From: Lentinus brumalis
Lineage: Eukaryota; Basidiomycota; Agaricomycetes; Polyporales; Polyporaceae
DNA: 64,000 nucleotides
Reading direction: 5' to 3'
Assembly: GCA_001792895.1 (NCBI GenBank)
Contig: MARA01000002.1
Coordinates: 434,001 to 498,000, forward strand
Shown: one piece after another, positions 23,901-35,375 of the stretch
Position numbering within the stretch: position 1 is the stretch's first letter
How the letters are laid out: each line of letters opens with the position of its first letter
Made by a program: the position numbers and the translations under genes
Notes under the pieces: generated by a model
The model's database searches: none
What the model was told of the DNA's origin: nothing
What the model saw: only the letters and a program-made list of their open reading frames with translations

Positions 23901-26900
23901 GACACGACATCGACATTAATGATTTATCTCGCCACCAAGACCTGAATCGGTGGGAACGTACAGCCATGGGAGCCAGGAATCCTGCAGCTTGCGTGAAATT
24001 CTTTCACACCATGATGACCAACTTCATCAATGTAATTCTGCGGTTTCGTCGGCCTGGCAAAGGGCTCTTCGGGAAATGCACTGCTTACTATGGCATGGTA
24101 GAAGCGCAAGGAAGGGGTGCCCTGCATTGCCATATGCTGATCTGGCTTGAAGGACACTTACCTCCACAGAAATTGCGAGACGCTTTGATGGGTTCCGAGA
24201 GCTACCGAAGCAAAATGTTCGACTGGCTCGAGTCTGTTATTAAATGTGAGTTGCCTGGAACCAAGGAGGTTGTCGTAGAGGATCCGGGAAAACCAGAGCC
24301 ACGCCCACGGCGCCACTTGGACTCGGACAATTCTGGTACTCCGCATCCTGGTGTGATCCCTGCGCCATCGGTACACGCCTTCCAGGACCAAGGGATGTTC
24401 AGAGACGCGTTCGACACCTTCGTGAAGGATGTCGTCGAAGTGTACAACTGGCATGAGCACAACAGTACGTGTTTCAAGTACGTACCGAATGGTACTATCC
24501 CAACGGATAATATGCGCAAGGATGCTCTCTGCCGTATGCGCATCGATGGTCATACTCGCGCGACGACTGAGTTGGAGGCAGATACGGGAGCTATCTTGCA
24601 GAGGCGATTGCACCCTCGTATCGCAAGCTACAATGACGTGGTAGTATTTCTGATGAGATGCAACATGGACATCAAATTCATCGGTTCCGGCGAAGCTGCG
24701 AAGGCATTACTGTATTATGTCACCGACTACATCACAAAGTCGAGCTTACCGGCGCATGTTGGGTTGGCGTCGTTGTCCTACGGCATTCAGCGTACCAAGG
24801 ACCGATTCCCCGATGGTTCTGGTGAACACATGGCAAGAAGTGCCCTGAACACGACCGTGAATCGCATGATTATTCAGATGGAGTTATCGCATCAGCAGGC
24901 GTTGAGTTACGTCATCGGCGGCGGGGACTGCTATACGGACGACACATTTCAGGTGTTGCACTGGGGTGCGTTCGACCGGTTGTTTAAACAGCATTTCAAG
25001 GAGTCGACGGTCAGGGAGCCTATGGCGGCGGCGGGGTCGGAGAATGTAGTCGTAGAGAGTGAAGGAGATGTTGTCATGGCAGACAATAATGGCACTGGCG
25101 CAGCTGACGGTGTCCTCGAGGACGATGGTGGTAGGGTCGGCGAAATTGAGGAGGACATTGAAGGAAAAGTTGTTATGGCAGAGAACGGTGGTACTGCTGA
25201 AGCCGACGTAGTTCTCGGCGAGGACGATGATAATGGGGACGGCGAAGATGAGGAGGACAGTGACGATGATGAGGATGGTTGTGCAAACATAGAGGGTGAA
25301 GATTCATTCGTTCTGGTCCTTCAAGCTGGGTCAATATCTGCAGTGAATCAACAGCAGGATTACGTCTACCGGAGCATTGATCCCGATATGACATCATTGT
25401 CGCTGTACGAGTTTGTGGGCACCGTCAGCAAGGACAGTTTGAAGCGCTTGAACGCGGGTTCGGGGGCCGGACAAGCACAGAGGACTAAAGGCCGATTTTC
25501 GTCCGTCGAACATACACAGTATGCAACGCACGGGCTTCGTAAGCGTCGCGATTGGGTGGTACCGGTGCTGCTGGGTGACAGGACGCCAAGATCAGATCGA
25601 CAGCCAGAAGAGAAGGAAACGTGGGCTCGCATGATGTCAATTTTGTTTGTCCCTTGGAGAACACCGGCGGATTTGAAGGGTATCGGAGAGACATGGTGTG
25701 AAGCATTCGATAGGCATCGGGCTGCCATTCCGCCGAGACTACAGGAGATCATCGTCAACATGAATGTGCTTTCAGAATGCAGGGATGCTAGGGATGCTAA
25801 CCGTAACCTGCGACGCACAGAAGCTCTTGCATTTATCCGGGAAGGCTTGCCGGCTGCAGGTATGGAGCACTCCGGGAATACGGACGACTTGCTTGGGGAT
25901 GATTACGAGCTCTTTGATCGCGGGGATGTCCAGGGTGTGTTCGAGTATTTCGAAAATGACGATGTGTTGCGGGACATGCTAGACGCTAAGCTAGGTGCGC
26001 GCGTCAGGCAAATTCTGGACGTGTGCTACGGAGACTCACCTGTCAGACCGGAGGCGACTGGCGCTTCAGCTCGTTTGAGCCAGTCATCTAACGAACCCGC
26101 GGTACCGGGCACAGCTGAGGAGCTTGTTCCCCTCGAAGGAAAGAATCGCCACAGAGTGGAGGAGGATGCGGTACCACTGGCCACGCAGCAGGCCGTGATG
26201 CGAGAGCTCAAACGGAATCGCAGACCAGAAATAGCAGGGGAAAACCTTGCTCGTCCTGCAAAACGAAGAAGAAAGAATCCGCGTGCAGTCGAGGTTCAAG
26301 AAGAAGTAAGTCGGGCCAGGTTGGAGGCAGATGTGTCTAGCAGGGTACCAGCAACAGTTTCGGTGCACCAAGTCGCTGACGATGTTGTGCGGGAGATGGG
26401 TTTAGGCGGAAACCCAGAGCAGGAACGCGCTTTTCGTCTTGTAGCCGACCACGTCGCTAATCCTGGCAGCAAGCAGTTAATGATGTACATAGCCGGTGTG
26501 GGTGGCACAGGAAAGACGCACGTAGTGCATGCTGTGTTGCAGCTTTTTGAGCGCCTGGGGCGCAGAGACGAGATTCTGGTTGGGGCACCGACGGGTGCGG
26601 CAGCACTGAACATTGGTGGGTATACCGTTCATTCACTGGCCATGACGGGCTCCAAGGTCACACCGACGTTGTTGACCACTCTTGGTATGTTGTGGGGTAA
26701 GGTGAAGTATTTTATTATAGATGAAGTCTCGATGATTGGCGCGAGGTTCCTCGCCCTCGTCTCGCGGAGGCTGCAGTTGGCAAAGGGCGATAGGGGCCAT
26801 CCTGCGTTCAATCTGTTCGGTGGCGTCAACATCATTTTTACCGGAGATTTTGGACAGTTGACGCCAGTGCGGCAGACGTGCTTGTTCAGCTACGAGTACG

Positions 26901-27985
26901 TTAACCATCCAGGCCTCAAGGCGATAGCCAATCATACGAGGATTGATAACCTGTTGGGCTGTTATATTTGGCAGCAGGTTACAACCGTCGTCGAACTGGT
27001 GAAGAATCAGCGTCAAGCGGAGGATCCTGAATATGCTGGCCTGCTGAACCGGGTACGAGTCGGTAAAGCACGCGAACGAGCCGATCATCAATCCGGGGAG
27101 AAGAGCGATGTTGAGATCCTGTACAGTCGTATTTGTTACGAGGTGGCCAAGGAGAGCCCGGAGTCGCTGAATGACTTCAAGGACGCACCTATCATCGTTG
27201 GTACCAAGACTTTGCGCGATCTCCTGAACGCGCGCATCATCGCTCAGAAAGCTCGTCGGCTGGGAGCTACAGTGACCACTGTATATGCGGAGGATAGGGT
27301 TGATGGGCATGTTGTTACCGGAGCACTCCGTCAGGGTCTGTGGAAGGTTTCGAGTACGACCACGAACAACGCGCTGGGCAGTATTCCACTGTTTGTTGGC
27401 ATGAAGGTGATGATCACAGAAAACATTGCTTTCAGTCGGAGGCTGGTTAACGGGACTGTTGGGGTGGTACGCGAAATAGTGTTCGAAGTGAGAGAAGCCG
27501 TGACGTACCCGACGGTTGTATACGTTCACGTACCTGGCGCTGGGAAGTTCTACGAGGACTTGGAAGACGACATTGTCCCTGTATTTCCCGAGAAGAAGGG
27601 GTTCAAGGTGAAGATGTCCGTCAATGGTGTAGCGGTCAGTGGTGACAAGTTTGTTAGTCGATCGCAGCTGCCCATAGTTCCAGCGTATGCATACACAGAC
27701 TACAAAAGTCAGGGCCAGTCGTTGACATATGCTATAGTGGACTTACAGAGCTCTAAATCGCTTCAGGGTGTATATGTGATGCTTTCGAGAGTCCGATCTC
27801 TCCGCGGGCTACTCATTCTCCGTCCGTTCAATGTGATCAGAGTGTGCGATCATGTGAGACAGGACGTACGAAACGAATTCAAACGCATCCGGGCGGACGA
27901 TGAGACCACCAAGAATAAGTATCTTCAATCTGGCAGAGCAGTTCCGGTTACGGATTTCGACATCCCTGATGAAATTGAGTACTAG
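20945..27985 (+). CDS. Helitron replication initiator-helicase (Rep-Hel), autonomous transposon protein
   Basis: Six exons: 20945-21023, 21078-21131, 21198-21260, 21311-21367, 21414-21473 and 21792-27985, giving 2168 residues. All five introns are phase 1 after a G. The leader exons encode a Gly/Ala/Ser-rich tail. A region resembling DUF6570 follows (CAVCGRRTPHHEIEL, LCSRGRASKISFRFSEIKG). The Helitron-like N domain carries the HUH motif ALHCHMLIW (H883, H885) and the paired tyrosines of YVTDYITK (Y1080, Y1084), which nick and join single strands. An Asp/Glu-rich linker leads to the PIF1-type helicase with Walker A GVGGTGKTH (K1679), Walker B IIDEVSM (D1748) and the late motifs TDYKSQGQSL and VMLSRVRSL. 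All catalytic residues are present and the long exon is uninterrupted, so it may be active. It works by rolling-circle replication. Confidence 0.95.
20945..27985 (+). mobile_element. Autonomous Helitron (coding part; termini not located)
   Basis: The element is defined by its Rep-Hel gene. Helitrons normally begin with TC, end with CTRR after a short hairpin, and insert between A and T without target duplication. I could not pick these ends by eye, so the true element extends an unknown distance on both sides and may include neighbouring genes. Confidence 0.8.
21561..21693 (+). repeat. Short tandem repeat TTGCTCGTN inside the last Helitron intron
   Basis: About a dozen imperfect copies of a 9-nt unit (TTGCTCGTG, TTGCTCGTC, TTGCTCGTT), some with 3-nt gaps, fill the middle of the 318-nt intron. 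That explains why this intron is far longer than the 46-66-nt introns before it. Confidence 0.85.
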
Positions 27986-28423
27986 GGACTGCGCACTGAG
28001 TGCCACCAGATCTGTCAGTGATAGCACCGAAGGCCATGCAGGTGCCATGGCAGTATTGCATACGGGTGGGAGCAGTGGACACGGGTCTTGGACCGAATCC
28101 GCGTCTATATACATAGTGGAGCCGAGTCAGGTTGCTGTTGGGTAAGTCGGCGAGTGGGTTGACTCTGTCAAAGTGCGCGACGTGTTTGTTCATAGCCGGT
28201 GGGAATGTACCGGGCGCCGCACGCGGGGGTCGACGGAGAAGGTAGTTCAACACAAGCTTTGTTCGAAGGGGTGGATGACAAAGCGTGCTACTTGTCTGCG
28301 TTCAATTTATCATGTTAGAACGCACGGCAGAATTGGTAGGTGCTCCCTGTAAGCCCATCAACTTGTGGACAACCCTGTGGGATCCGGGAATTAGCATATT
28401 GCAATTGGGCGATCATGTGTGTC
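27986..28423. other. Spacer downstream of the Helitron gene
   Basis: No gene is supported. The Helitron 3' terminus may be here; several inverted-repeat-like GC patches occur near 28200-28240, but no clear hairpin followed by CTAG was recognised. Confidence 0.35.
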
Positions 28424-28954
28424 TTACATCGTGACGGCAAGGTAAGCCTTCTGTGTGTCGGCGAGGTGCATGTCGAGCACTTGACTGCCATCTTCGGTGC
28501 GCCTCATTACGATGAGCTCTCCTGCAAAAGACGGGCATGTACCGATGCAGCGGAGGGCAATGTTTCCGGCTGAGACGGGCTGCACCGGCAGTATGTAGAA
28601 GACGGTGTAGTAGTCCCACTGGTTCTCGTCGTTGAGGGCTATCCTGACGCCGTCCGATCCTCCCACACCGGCTTGCAACGTCCAGCCATCCTCGATGAGA
28701 GGGCGATCGCCTGCAGGTGCGCCTGGGTGGTAGTCGGATACACGACGGATGTACTGCGCTTTTGCGCGGCTGTTGAGCGGGAAGACGAACACGCGAAGAG
28801 GCCCGGTCTGGTGGATTTGTCAGCCCGGTCGTGGTTGCGCCGTAGAGTGCATACTTACCACGCGCCGTCTCCACGTCAGCTGCGTGTACGCGCCTGAGTT
28901 CGTTCGACCTTGCATATTTGCGTGTGACGATGGGATGGTTATCGTACGGTCCAT
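28424..28954 (-). CDS. Orphan protein of 159 residues
   Basis: Two exons, 28954-28859 and 28807-28424, joined across a 51-nt intron with a GTAAGT donor. The sum is 480 nt and the frame ends in TAA. The start MDRTITIPSSHANMQG is the first ATG. No domain is recognised. The body has mixed hydrophobic segments (DYYTVFYILPVQPVSAG) and reads like a folded globular protein, not low-complexity sequence. It is divergent from the kinase gene and lies just downstream of the Helitron gene, so it could be Helitron-carried cargo. No function is assigned. Confidence 0.65.
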
Positions 28955-29374
28955 TGGTTTCTCGCGACGTATTTAAGCCTCTGCGGTAGAGCGCGCTCGA
29001 GTATACGCATCCACGCCGGCATTCGGAGGGTGATGGGTCGCGACTTTGGGTCGTGAACATCAGAACATGTGAGATGTGTGCAGGCTTACGATGACGTCCA
29101 TTGCGATACCGGTGCAGACACTATTGATGGCGGAGGATGATCGAGGCTCGATGCGTCGTGGTGTCGGTTGCAAGAGAGACAGTGTGCGTGGGACGAGTGG
29201 ACGTCAGTAGAGAGTGACGTCATGGCTTGATCCAGATCTCAGCGCGGGAATTACCGACAGATCATACTTGTGCTCAACAGTGCCGCGGTTGTGTTTCCCG
29301 CAGTCAAGTCGACGCGATGGCTGAACCTATTAAAGACTGTGACACTCTCAGCTTTGGGACCCTCAGGATCAGCT

Positions 29375-31142
29375 ATGGTCCCTGTTCCCCGTCGTCGTCG
29401 TCGCGCTGCTGTCCAGGGCACGGCCAAGGCTTCCGCCAGTACTTCTGTCGCACTGGAGGCGGTAGTCGACCCGCTTCTGCGACTCCGTGGGTTCCTTAAT
29501 CTGGCCGTCAATCGTATGAAACGTGCATTGACCACATGTAATCCCAGCACCTCCTCCTCTCCTGCGCCACCGCAGCGTTTTGACGAGTCTTCACCGCCAC
29601 CCGGTTCGTCGCATGCGCGCGGAAAGTCCAGAGCTCGATTCGGGAGGTTCTCCTCCGGACTATTTCGGGGATCGGTTCGTCCATGTTCCAGTTATGTGCA
29701 AGGGTGGCATCTGATCAGGCTCTAGGACATATACACCTAAAGCAAATGACGTGATCCTGGACAGATGTGAGTGTCGCTCGGGGATGGTTCCACATGACAC
29801 TGACGAGCATGTTTGTTCTTCTGTACAGACTGTGTCCTCGGACTTCTAGGGCGTGGATCGTTCGGTACCGTCGTTCGAGCAAAAGACCGCATCACCAATG
29901 CGAACGTTGCTGTGAAGTTGTTGCACAGAGACACCGATCTGAATGCAGATCCAGACCGGGAGAGGCGTACGTATCAGAAGCTCCTAGCTGGGTGTCGGCC
30001 GCAGATAGAGTGAGTGACTGTGTCGCTATCCGCGAGGGTTTCCTATCTCACGCCACACACAGGCTCTTTGCGGCCGTCTTGGACAGCGGCGGACATGGGG
30101 GGCATGCGTGTATAGTCTTTGACCTCTGTCAGAGCACGTTGTACGACATCGCGCAGGGCTTTTGCGGGCTGACACCACTTCCAGGGAGGCAGGTTATGGA
30201 GATCTCGTATCAGATTCTATCCGGCGTGGCCTGTGAGTAGTGTTAGCTGAATCAAACCGTGCCGGTTGGATTGATTGTGATATCCTTGAACAGACCTGCA
30301 CTCGCTTGGTATCATCCACGCAGACCTTAAGCCAGACAACATTGCTGTGCGCTCCGCTAACACGGTCACCATACGATGGTTGGACACGATCACCGGCTTT
30401 CACGACAAGGTGCGTACATGGGGTACTTGGAGTGCAGCCTCGGATCACTGACATCGGACACAGAAAATCCTTGCTTCCAGTCAGATATGCATCTTGGACC
30501 TGGGTTCTGCTGTCGAGTTTTGCAAAGAGCCGGAAGCCCTGTTCCATCGCATAGGCAATCGGAGCTATCGTGCACCGGAGATCAGTATGGGTCAGTACGT
30601 GTTGGCCTTGACAGGTTGTGCTCTGTCTGATGGTTTCTGCACAGGTCTTCCTTGGGGGTTCGCAGCGGACACTTTTGCGATTGGATGCATCATCGCAGAG
30701 CTGTACCTCAGTGCCCATCTGTTTCCCTCGTCGTTGTCTTCCGATCGTGAGCACGTCGCGATGGTTGACAAGCTCCTTGGTCCGTTTGATGAGGCGTATG
30801 CGCGGTCGGTGGAGGAGAAGCGTCCAGGCACGTTCTCTCTTGGCAATCCAGTGTCTGTCATCTTCCCACCCCCGGATGTCACGTTTGCCGCGGACGAACA
30901 TGTAGAGCCGATGAAACGGCTTCAGGAAACGAGGCTACTCTCGGTATGTGAACGCCTTAGTTTCTGCGGCGGGTGCTGATGTGATCCATTGATCGTCTTT
31001 CTGTCAGGGCCAGATACACAACAGCACGTTCCACCACCTGCTTCAGCGACTGATGGCGCCCAATCCATCAGACCGGTTGTGCGTCGGAGATGCCGTGAAG
31101 CACAAGTATTTTGACACCCTCGCTCAGTTGCAGTGGCAGTGA
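29375..31142 (+). CDS. CMGC-type serine/threonine protein kinase (CLK/DYRK-like)
   Basis: Eight exons: 29375-29603, 29719-29766, 29829-30009, 30063-30232, 30294-30409, 30464-30590, 30645-30943 and 31008-31142, totalling 1305 nt or 434 residues. A basic, Ser/Pro-rich N-terminus precedes the kinase domain: glycine loop LGLLGRGSFGTVV (about residues 96-108), VAVK lysine K122, catalytic loop HADLKPDN (D220), a DLG in place of DFG (D260), and YRAPEI followed by GFAADTFAIGCIIAEL. The order ends with the usual C-lobe segment APNPSDRLCVGDAVKHKYF. The IHADLKPDN plus LDLGSA...YRAPE pattern points to the CLK/DYRK/PRP4 branch. All catalytic residues are present, so it is probably active. It sits in the accessory island between the Helitron and orphan genes; the substrate is unknown. 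The first intron (115 nt, GTTCGT donor) is the least certain junction. Confidence 0.88.
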
Positions 31143-31312
31143 GCCACGGGCGTGGTGGGTGCCCGCGCACAGCCATAAGTATACGTGGTGCAGTAGTTTG
31201 TTTCGTCGGTTGTATATGTATGGATATTGCATGGGTCGTGATTCATCGTTTCCGCTTAGTTCTTTGCATTTCTTGGCTCGGATCTGTTTCGCTGCGCGGC
31301 CCAAAAGCTTTG

Positions 31313-31380
31313 AGACCTGTTAGCCTAGTGGTTGGCACGGCCACCGGAAATCGTGGGTTCGAATCCCGACCAGAGCCTCT
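31313..31380 (+). repeat. tRNA-derived SINE-like element head (RNA polymerase III A and B boxes)
   Basis: An A-box-like TTAGCCTAGTGG (31320-31331) and a near-perfect B box GGGTTCGAATCCC (31355-31367) lie about 35 nt apart. That is closer than in a normal tRNA, and no 7-bp acceptor stem or anticodon arm can be folded around them. This is the usual layout of a SINE head or a decayed tRNA. The tail and the end of the element are not defined. Confidence 0.5.
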
Positions 31381-31874
31381 TGTTTCTTCACAACTTCCTG
31401 TTTTGTTCTCACGTGCCCACTGGGAAAGCCTGGGATTGCCAGATCATCAGCAGGGGGGCGTTGTTGGTTGACGTGCGACGACAAGTACGTGTGCTGAATG
31501 TCGACAGTCTTCCCGCAGACAGCGCTCCGACTCTTGCTAACGCACATACCTGACACCCCGACTGGTGTCTTGGACGCTTCCAAGTACTCACTGCTCAGTA
31601 ATTTACCTCATATGCGGGTATTTCTGGTTTAACGGGAACTTTCGTCATCCAGGCACGACATGTTCGCGACCGTCCACCTTCCGTCGGTCAGGAACGGTGG
31701 TCGATCGACAATCTCGCATGGTGTCTTCCATTTACGAGCCCAGGTCTCATGGTATTTCGCTCACGGCGAAGGCTTCAGGATCCGTTCAAGACGGCATCCG
31801 GCCTTTCATGTTGCGAGGCAAAGTGCAATTCAGGAGCGGGTCACCGTGGTACATGCTGATACGATGTGTATACA

Positions 31875-32674
31875 CTACGAGGAGGGTGGGGCTTGCGTTG
31901 TCACGCTGCTCGGAGGCACCGGTAGCGGCACATCGGCCAAGGCTGGGAATTCCTCGGCTGCAGCCCAGACGTCGATATACGCCTGTACCCTGCTAGCGGC
32001 GAAGTAGGACACGAAGTTCCAGTAGTCCTTCCTGGTCCCAAACTTGATCTTTTGCACAGTAGCAGCGAGATCGTCCATCGTCCTGTTCTGCATCAACATG
32101 GTCATCTGCTTCTATCGGATTTGGGGGTGAGCGACTGGTTCGAGTCGGTGCCCGTGGAATGTCTGACCTCATCGCAGACTATAGTCCAACCCTCTTGTAT
32201 CGCTCGCCACACCACGACCGGTGCCTCGTCGTTTGCGAGCGTAATCATGAGCCAGTCTAGTAACCGCTCGTTTGTCTCAGCAGCGTGTGTCTGTCAAGAG
32301 GCCCATGTACGTACTGCGGTTGTTGTGCATCTCGCTGACGAGGACTTTCGCAGGAACCCACTCATCCTCTCCGTTGCTGCGCGTAGACTTGTGGACGAAT
32401 GTAGCGAACAGAGCTCGTTCACATATGAAGTGCGTCCTCAAAGCCATCATGGGAGCGAGCGCGTCCATGTCGAACGGGTGGGTGGATCGTGTCAGAACCT
32501 GCGAGAGGGACAGCAGGTGGAAGTGGGCGGTGGAGTACAGGCAGTCGTCGGTCTTCGCAAGGAGGGTGGGTAAGAGGCGCAAAGCAATTGCGTCACCACG
32601 GACATCCAACTTCCGCGCATCATGCCATCAGCCCAACTTTGCTCTGCCTTCCCGGCAACCGGTGGTTCCGGCAT
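31875..32674 (-). CDS. Orphan protein, multi-exon
   Basis: Exons 32609-32340, 32290-32168 and 32105-31875 are well supported by 49- and 62-nt introns and a continuous frame (EWVPAKVL, then ETNERLLDWLMITL, then NRTMDDLAATVQKI). The start is weaker: a possible first exon is 32674-32660 (MPEPP) with a 50-nt intron. Together this gives about 212 residues. The last exon has an amphipathic, Ala-rich helix (VQAYIDVWAAAEEFPAL). No domain is recognised. Confidence 0.5.
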
Positions 32675-32932
32675 AGCCCGGTCCTGTGTCACGCATCAGT
32701 GTGCGGTTTTTCAACAAATCACCATGCCAGGAGCAATAGCGGCCAGAGCTCAAGTGCTACGTCATCGCGTTGATGCGTCGTCGACATAGTACGTTATGGT
32801 GAGCATCATTGTGCGTCGTCTGTTCTCCGAGGCCGGCGTTCATGGCAGCTCCAGCACTTAGTTGTTGAGAGCTGTTCGAGGTTGTTTATTACGCTTTCGC
32901 ACTTGCACTCCGTCGACGGTAGGGGATTAGCG

Positions 32933-32938
32933 TATAAA
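32933..32938 (+). promoter_or_regulatory. TATA box (TATAAA)
   Basis: TATAAA 41 bases before the ATG at 32979. The fit with the other TATA-to-ATG distances in the island supports the start chosen for the next gene. Confidence 0.5.
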
Positions 32939-32978
32939 GTCCAGCGGTCCTTATCGCTCGATCTCAAGACGAAGAAAC

Positions 32979-33662
32979 ATGGAACAGGTACGCAGCAGAG
33001 ACTTTAACAGTGCTGTCACTCGCCGACGCTGATTGAGGCTTCTCTGGCGGTGACAGCTTGGGCCGAGATCAAGTCGTGCTGCCCGTAGTCGCCGGATCCG
33101 CGTGCACAACGAGCGGGTGCAGTATTTCGTGCAGCAGGTCGGTGCATCATTGCTGTTTGTTCCGCACGGTTCACTCATTGCACGTGCAATTGCTCAGCGG
33201 GTTGTCCCAGAGGCACGTCGTGTGCTCATCTATCTGCCCGATGACACGCGGCCCCGGTTGGTGTTGCTGGGTACTGGGGACGACTGGGATCCAAACTGCG
33301 GCTGCCCTCCTTATCCCGAAGATCTGGATGTGACGGAGTGGTTTCCAGAGAATCGTGCAGTGTCGAGCCTCGAGCGGTTCCCTGGTACACAATGCCACCT
33401 TGGGAACGGCTACGATATCATCTCACTCCGTGGAAGCGGCGTCGGACGACGCGCGGGCCATGAGAGTCACGAATGGGCACAGGCAAATGAAACACTGCAC
33501 CGTCTGTTCTCCATTGAATGGATGGGCCCGCTCATCGCCGTGAAACGTGCACGGCATCACAGTGGCCGGGCAATCAATATCACGCCCGCGGAGGTGTCGT
33601 TGATTAACGCTGTCGTAGAAGGGTACGTGCACACTTCCGGGATCTCAGAGACGTATGGCTGA
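32979..33662 (+). CDS. Orphan protein of 204 residues
   Basis: A 9-nt first coding exon (32979-32987, MEQ) is joined across a 69-nt intron to 33057-33662. The sum is 615 nt. The start is supported by the TATA box 41 bases upstream and a GTACGC donor. The protein has a basic N-terminus (PRSSRAARSRRIRV) and a compact body (FVQQVGASLLFVPHGSLIARAI, ARRVLIYLPDDTRPRLVLLG). There are no transmembrane segments and no domain I can name. It could be part of Helitron cargo or a lineage-specific family. Confidence 0.6.
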
Positions 33663-33840
33663 CGTATGGCCGTCCTTTTCAGTTGGCTTATTTCTGAGAT
33701 GCGTCTGTCCAAGGATGAGCAGACTGCCTCCCAGCGCAGTATTAGCCCGACGGACGTTCAAGCTGGTAGCGTTGATTTGCGGCGCACTACATAGCAGTAC
33801 TTAGCAGTCGATAATGCAATCGTATGCGATGATGCTATGT

Positions 33841-34578
33841 TCATTTCAAGTAATGTAGGGAACATCGTGGCATTGAGGAGATGATACAGACGCTTGTCGT
33901 AAGCCGGGTCGACATTCGATTAAAATGGCTGTAGTAGTACCTCTTGATGTCAGCACATAGGCTGAAGAGCTGCATGTACTCGGGGGTACTTGGAATGCGG
34001 AGTGTGTGAAGGACAGTCAACGCCGGTGTGGTTCCTTTGACGAACGATATTGAAGAGATGATCTGGAAAGGAGGGCTAGACCGTCAGAGAACTTCACCGT
34101 TGGCAACATCGTTCTGTTTGGAGGCTGACCTCCCCCATGTACACTGTCCACTCCTCGGTGCACATGTTGATCATTTGCGCCTTGTCTGGTTCTGCTGGAT
34201 AGATGCCTACACCCCCTATAAAATTGAAGGTGAGCGAGCATGGAACGTGAGCCCCGAGTGGCGGTGCGTTCAGCCTCCATAGGTTGAATGATGCTCACAA
34301 TGTGATCTCGCAATGCCGGTCGATAGGTCTTGTACCTCAACAACGTTTATCGTCGCGGGCCCGAATTGCGCTTCGTCGTCACCCGCCAGGATGGTGCTGA
34401 ATTGTGCGTTGTGTATGGTGAGGTGAATCTGCATGATCCTGACAGTGACGGTCAGCGTTTGTATCCAGGGAAGGGGAACGGACCGTGTATGGGAAACGTA
34501 CGATGATGCAGTTGGGGTGAAAGAAGGGCACGCAGGAGGCTGCGGGGTTGCGGGGGTCGAATGGAGAGGTGGAGCCAT
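33841..34578 (-). CDS. Orphan protein, multi-exon, one junction unresolved
   Basis: Exon 34578-34502 (MAPPLHSTPATPQPP), then 34438-34336 (IMQIHLTIHNAQFSTILAG), an internal exon ending at 34130 (LTFNFIGGVGIYPAEPDKAQ, EEWTVYMGE) and 34062-33841 (SFVKGTTPALTVLHTLRIP). The 63- and 67-nt introns are clean. The junction between about 34336 and 34283 does not join in frame with any standard site I found, so there may be a further small exon or a defect. No domain is recognised. Confidence 0.45.
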
Positions 34579-35357
34579 GGTCACTGGAGTCAATACATTT
34601 ATGATGTTTTGTTCACGATCGCGAGGATGCTTGTGGGAGAATCGCCGTACTTTACATGCCTACAGAGTGGGAAATTACGCAGCGCCTAGATGGCAATGAG
34701 AGCGGGAGATTTCAGGATTTGCTGGTTGTCGTATGGAGGGACGGGCATGGTTGCGAGGGGCATGATCGGAGATTGATTGTTGAGTATCAGTGCTCTTGTG
34801 TCCTTGTATGACATTGATGACCTCGACCTGGTCAAGGAGTGTCAAGGACCAGCAAAGCGATCGTCCTCGCGATGCATTCTCGGGCGTCTTTCCGACTTCT
34901 TCGTATGCCAATTCCGGACAGGGTCGCGATATGCAGATCTTTGTTAGGCGCGCCTACGGTCGGAACCACTGCCATCGGGTCTTCAGCATCACCACCAACT
35001 GTGTTCCCACTGCCGCTTATTTCGTAACTTTGAGGCGGCGTCGTTCACTAGCATGTGGCAACATGGGCTGTGTCGTGTCGCCGGTGTGGGCTATCTCTGC
35101 AGCGGCCGTGATGTTGTCAGTACCACATCGCGGTTGTCTGGGGTTTCCTTGGCCAAGCAGTGGGCTAGATGTACTGCTGCGGGAGATCTTCGATTCCTGC
35201 ACGTCATACTGTCTCTCATAGACGCGCTGACTGTCGGAAGACCATAAAGCTCGGGACGAATCCATGTTGGACACCGAATCCGCACGCGACACAATCTGTC
35301 GCATTTGGTGGTGGTACGTGGCTTGCCACTCTGTGAGCTGGTCGCTGATTGGTGCTA
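34579..35357. other. Gene-free stretch
   Basis: About 0.8 kb with short open frames on both strands but no consistent exon series or domain. It presumably includes the promoter of the F-box-like gene. Confidence 0.4.
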
Positions 35358-35375
35358 ATGGGATACTTAGGTGTC

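Noticed and set aside
26633..27529. A 298-codon minus-strand frame
   Set aside because: Antisense shadow of the PIF1 helicase domain.
31313..31390. A tRNA gene
   Set aside because: The B box is excellent, but the A-to-B spacing is too short and no acceptor stem or anticodon arm forms; it fits a SINE or tRNA remnant better.
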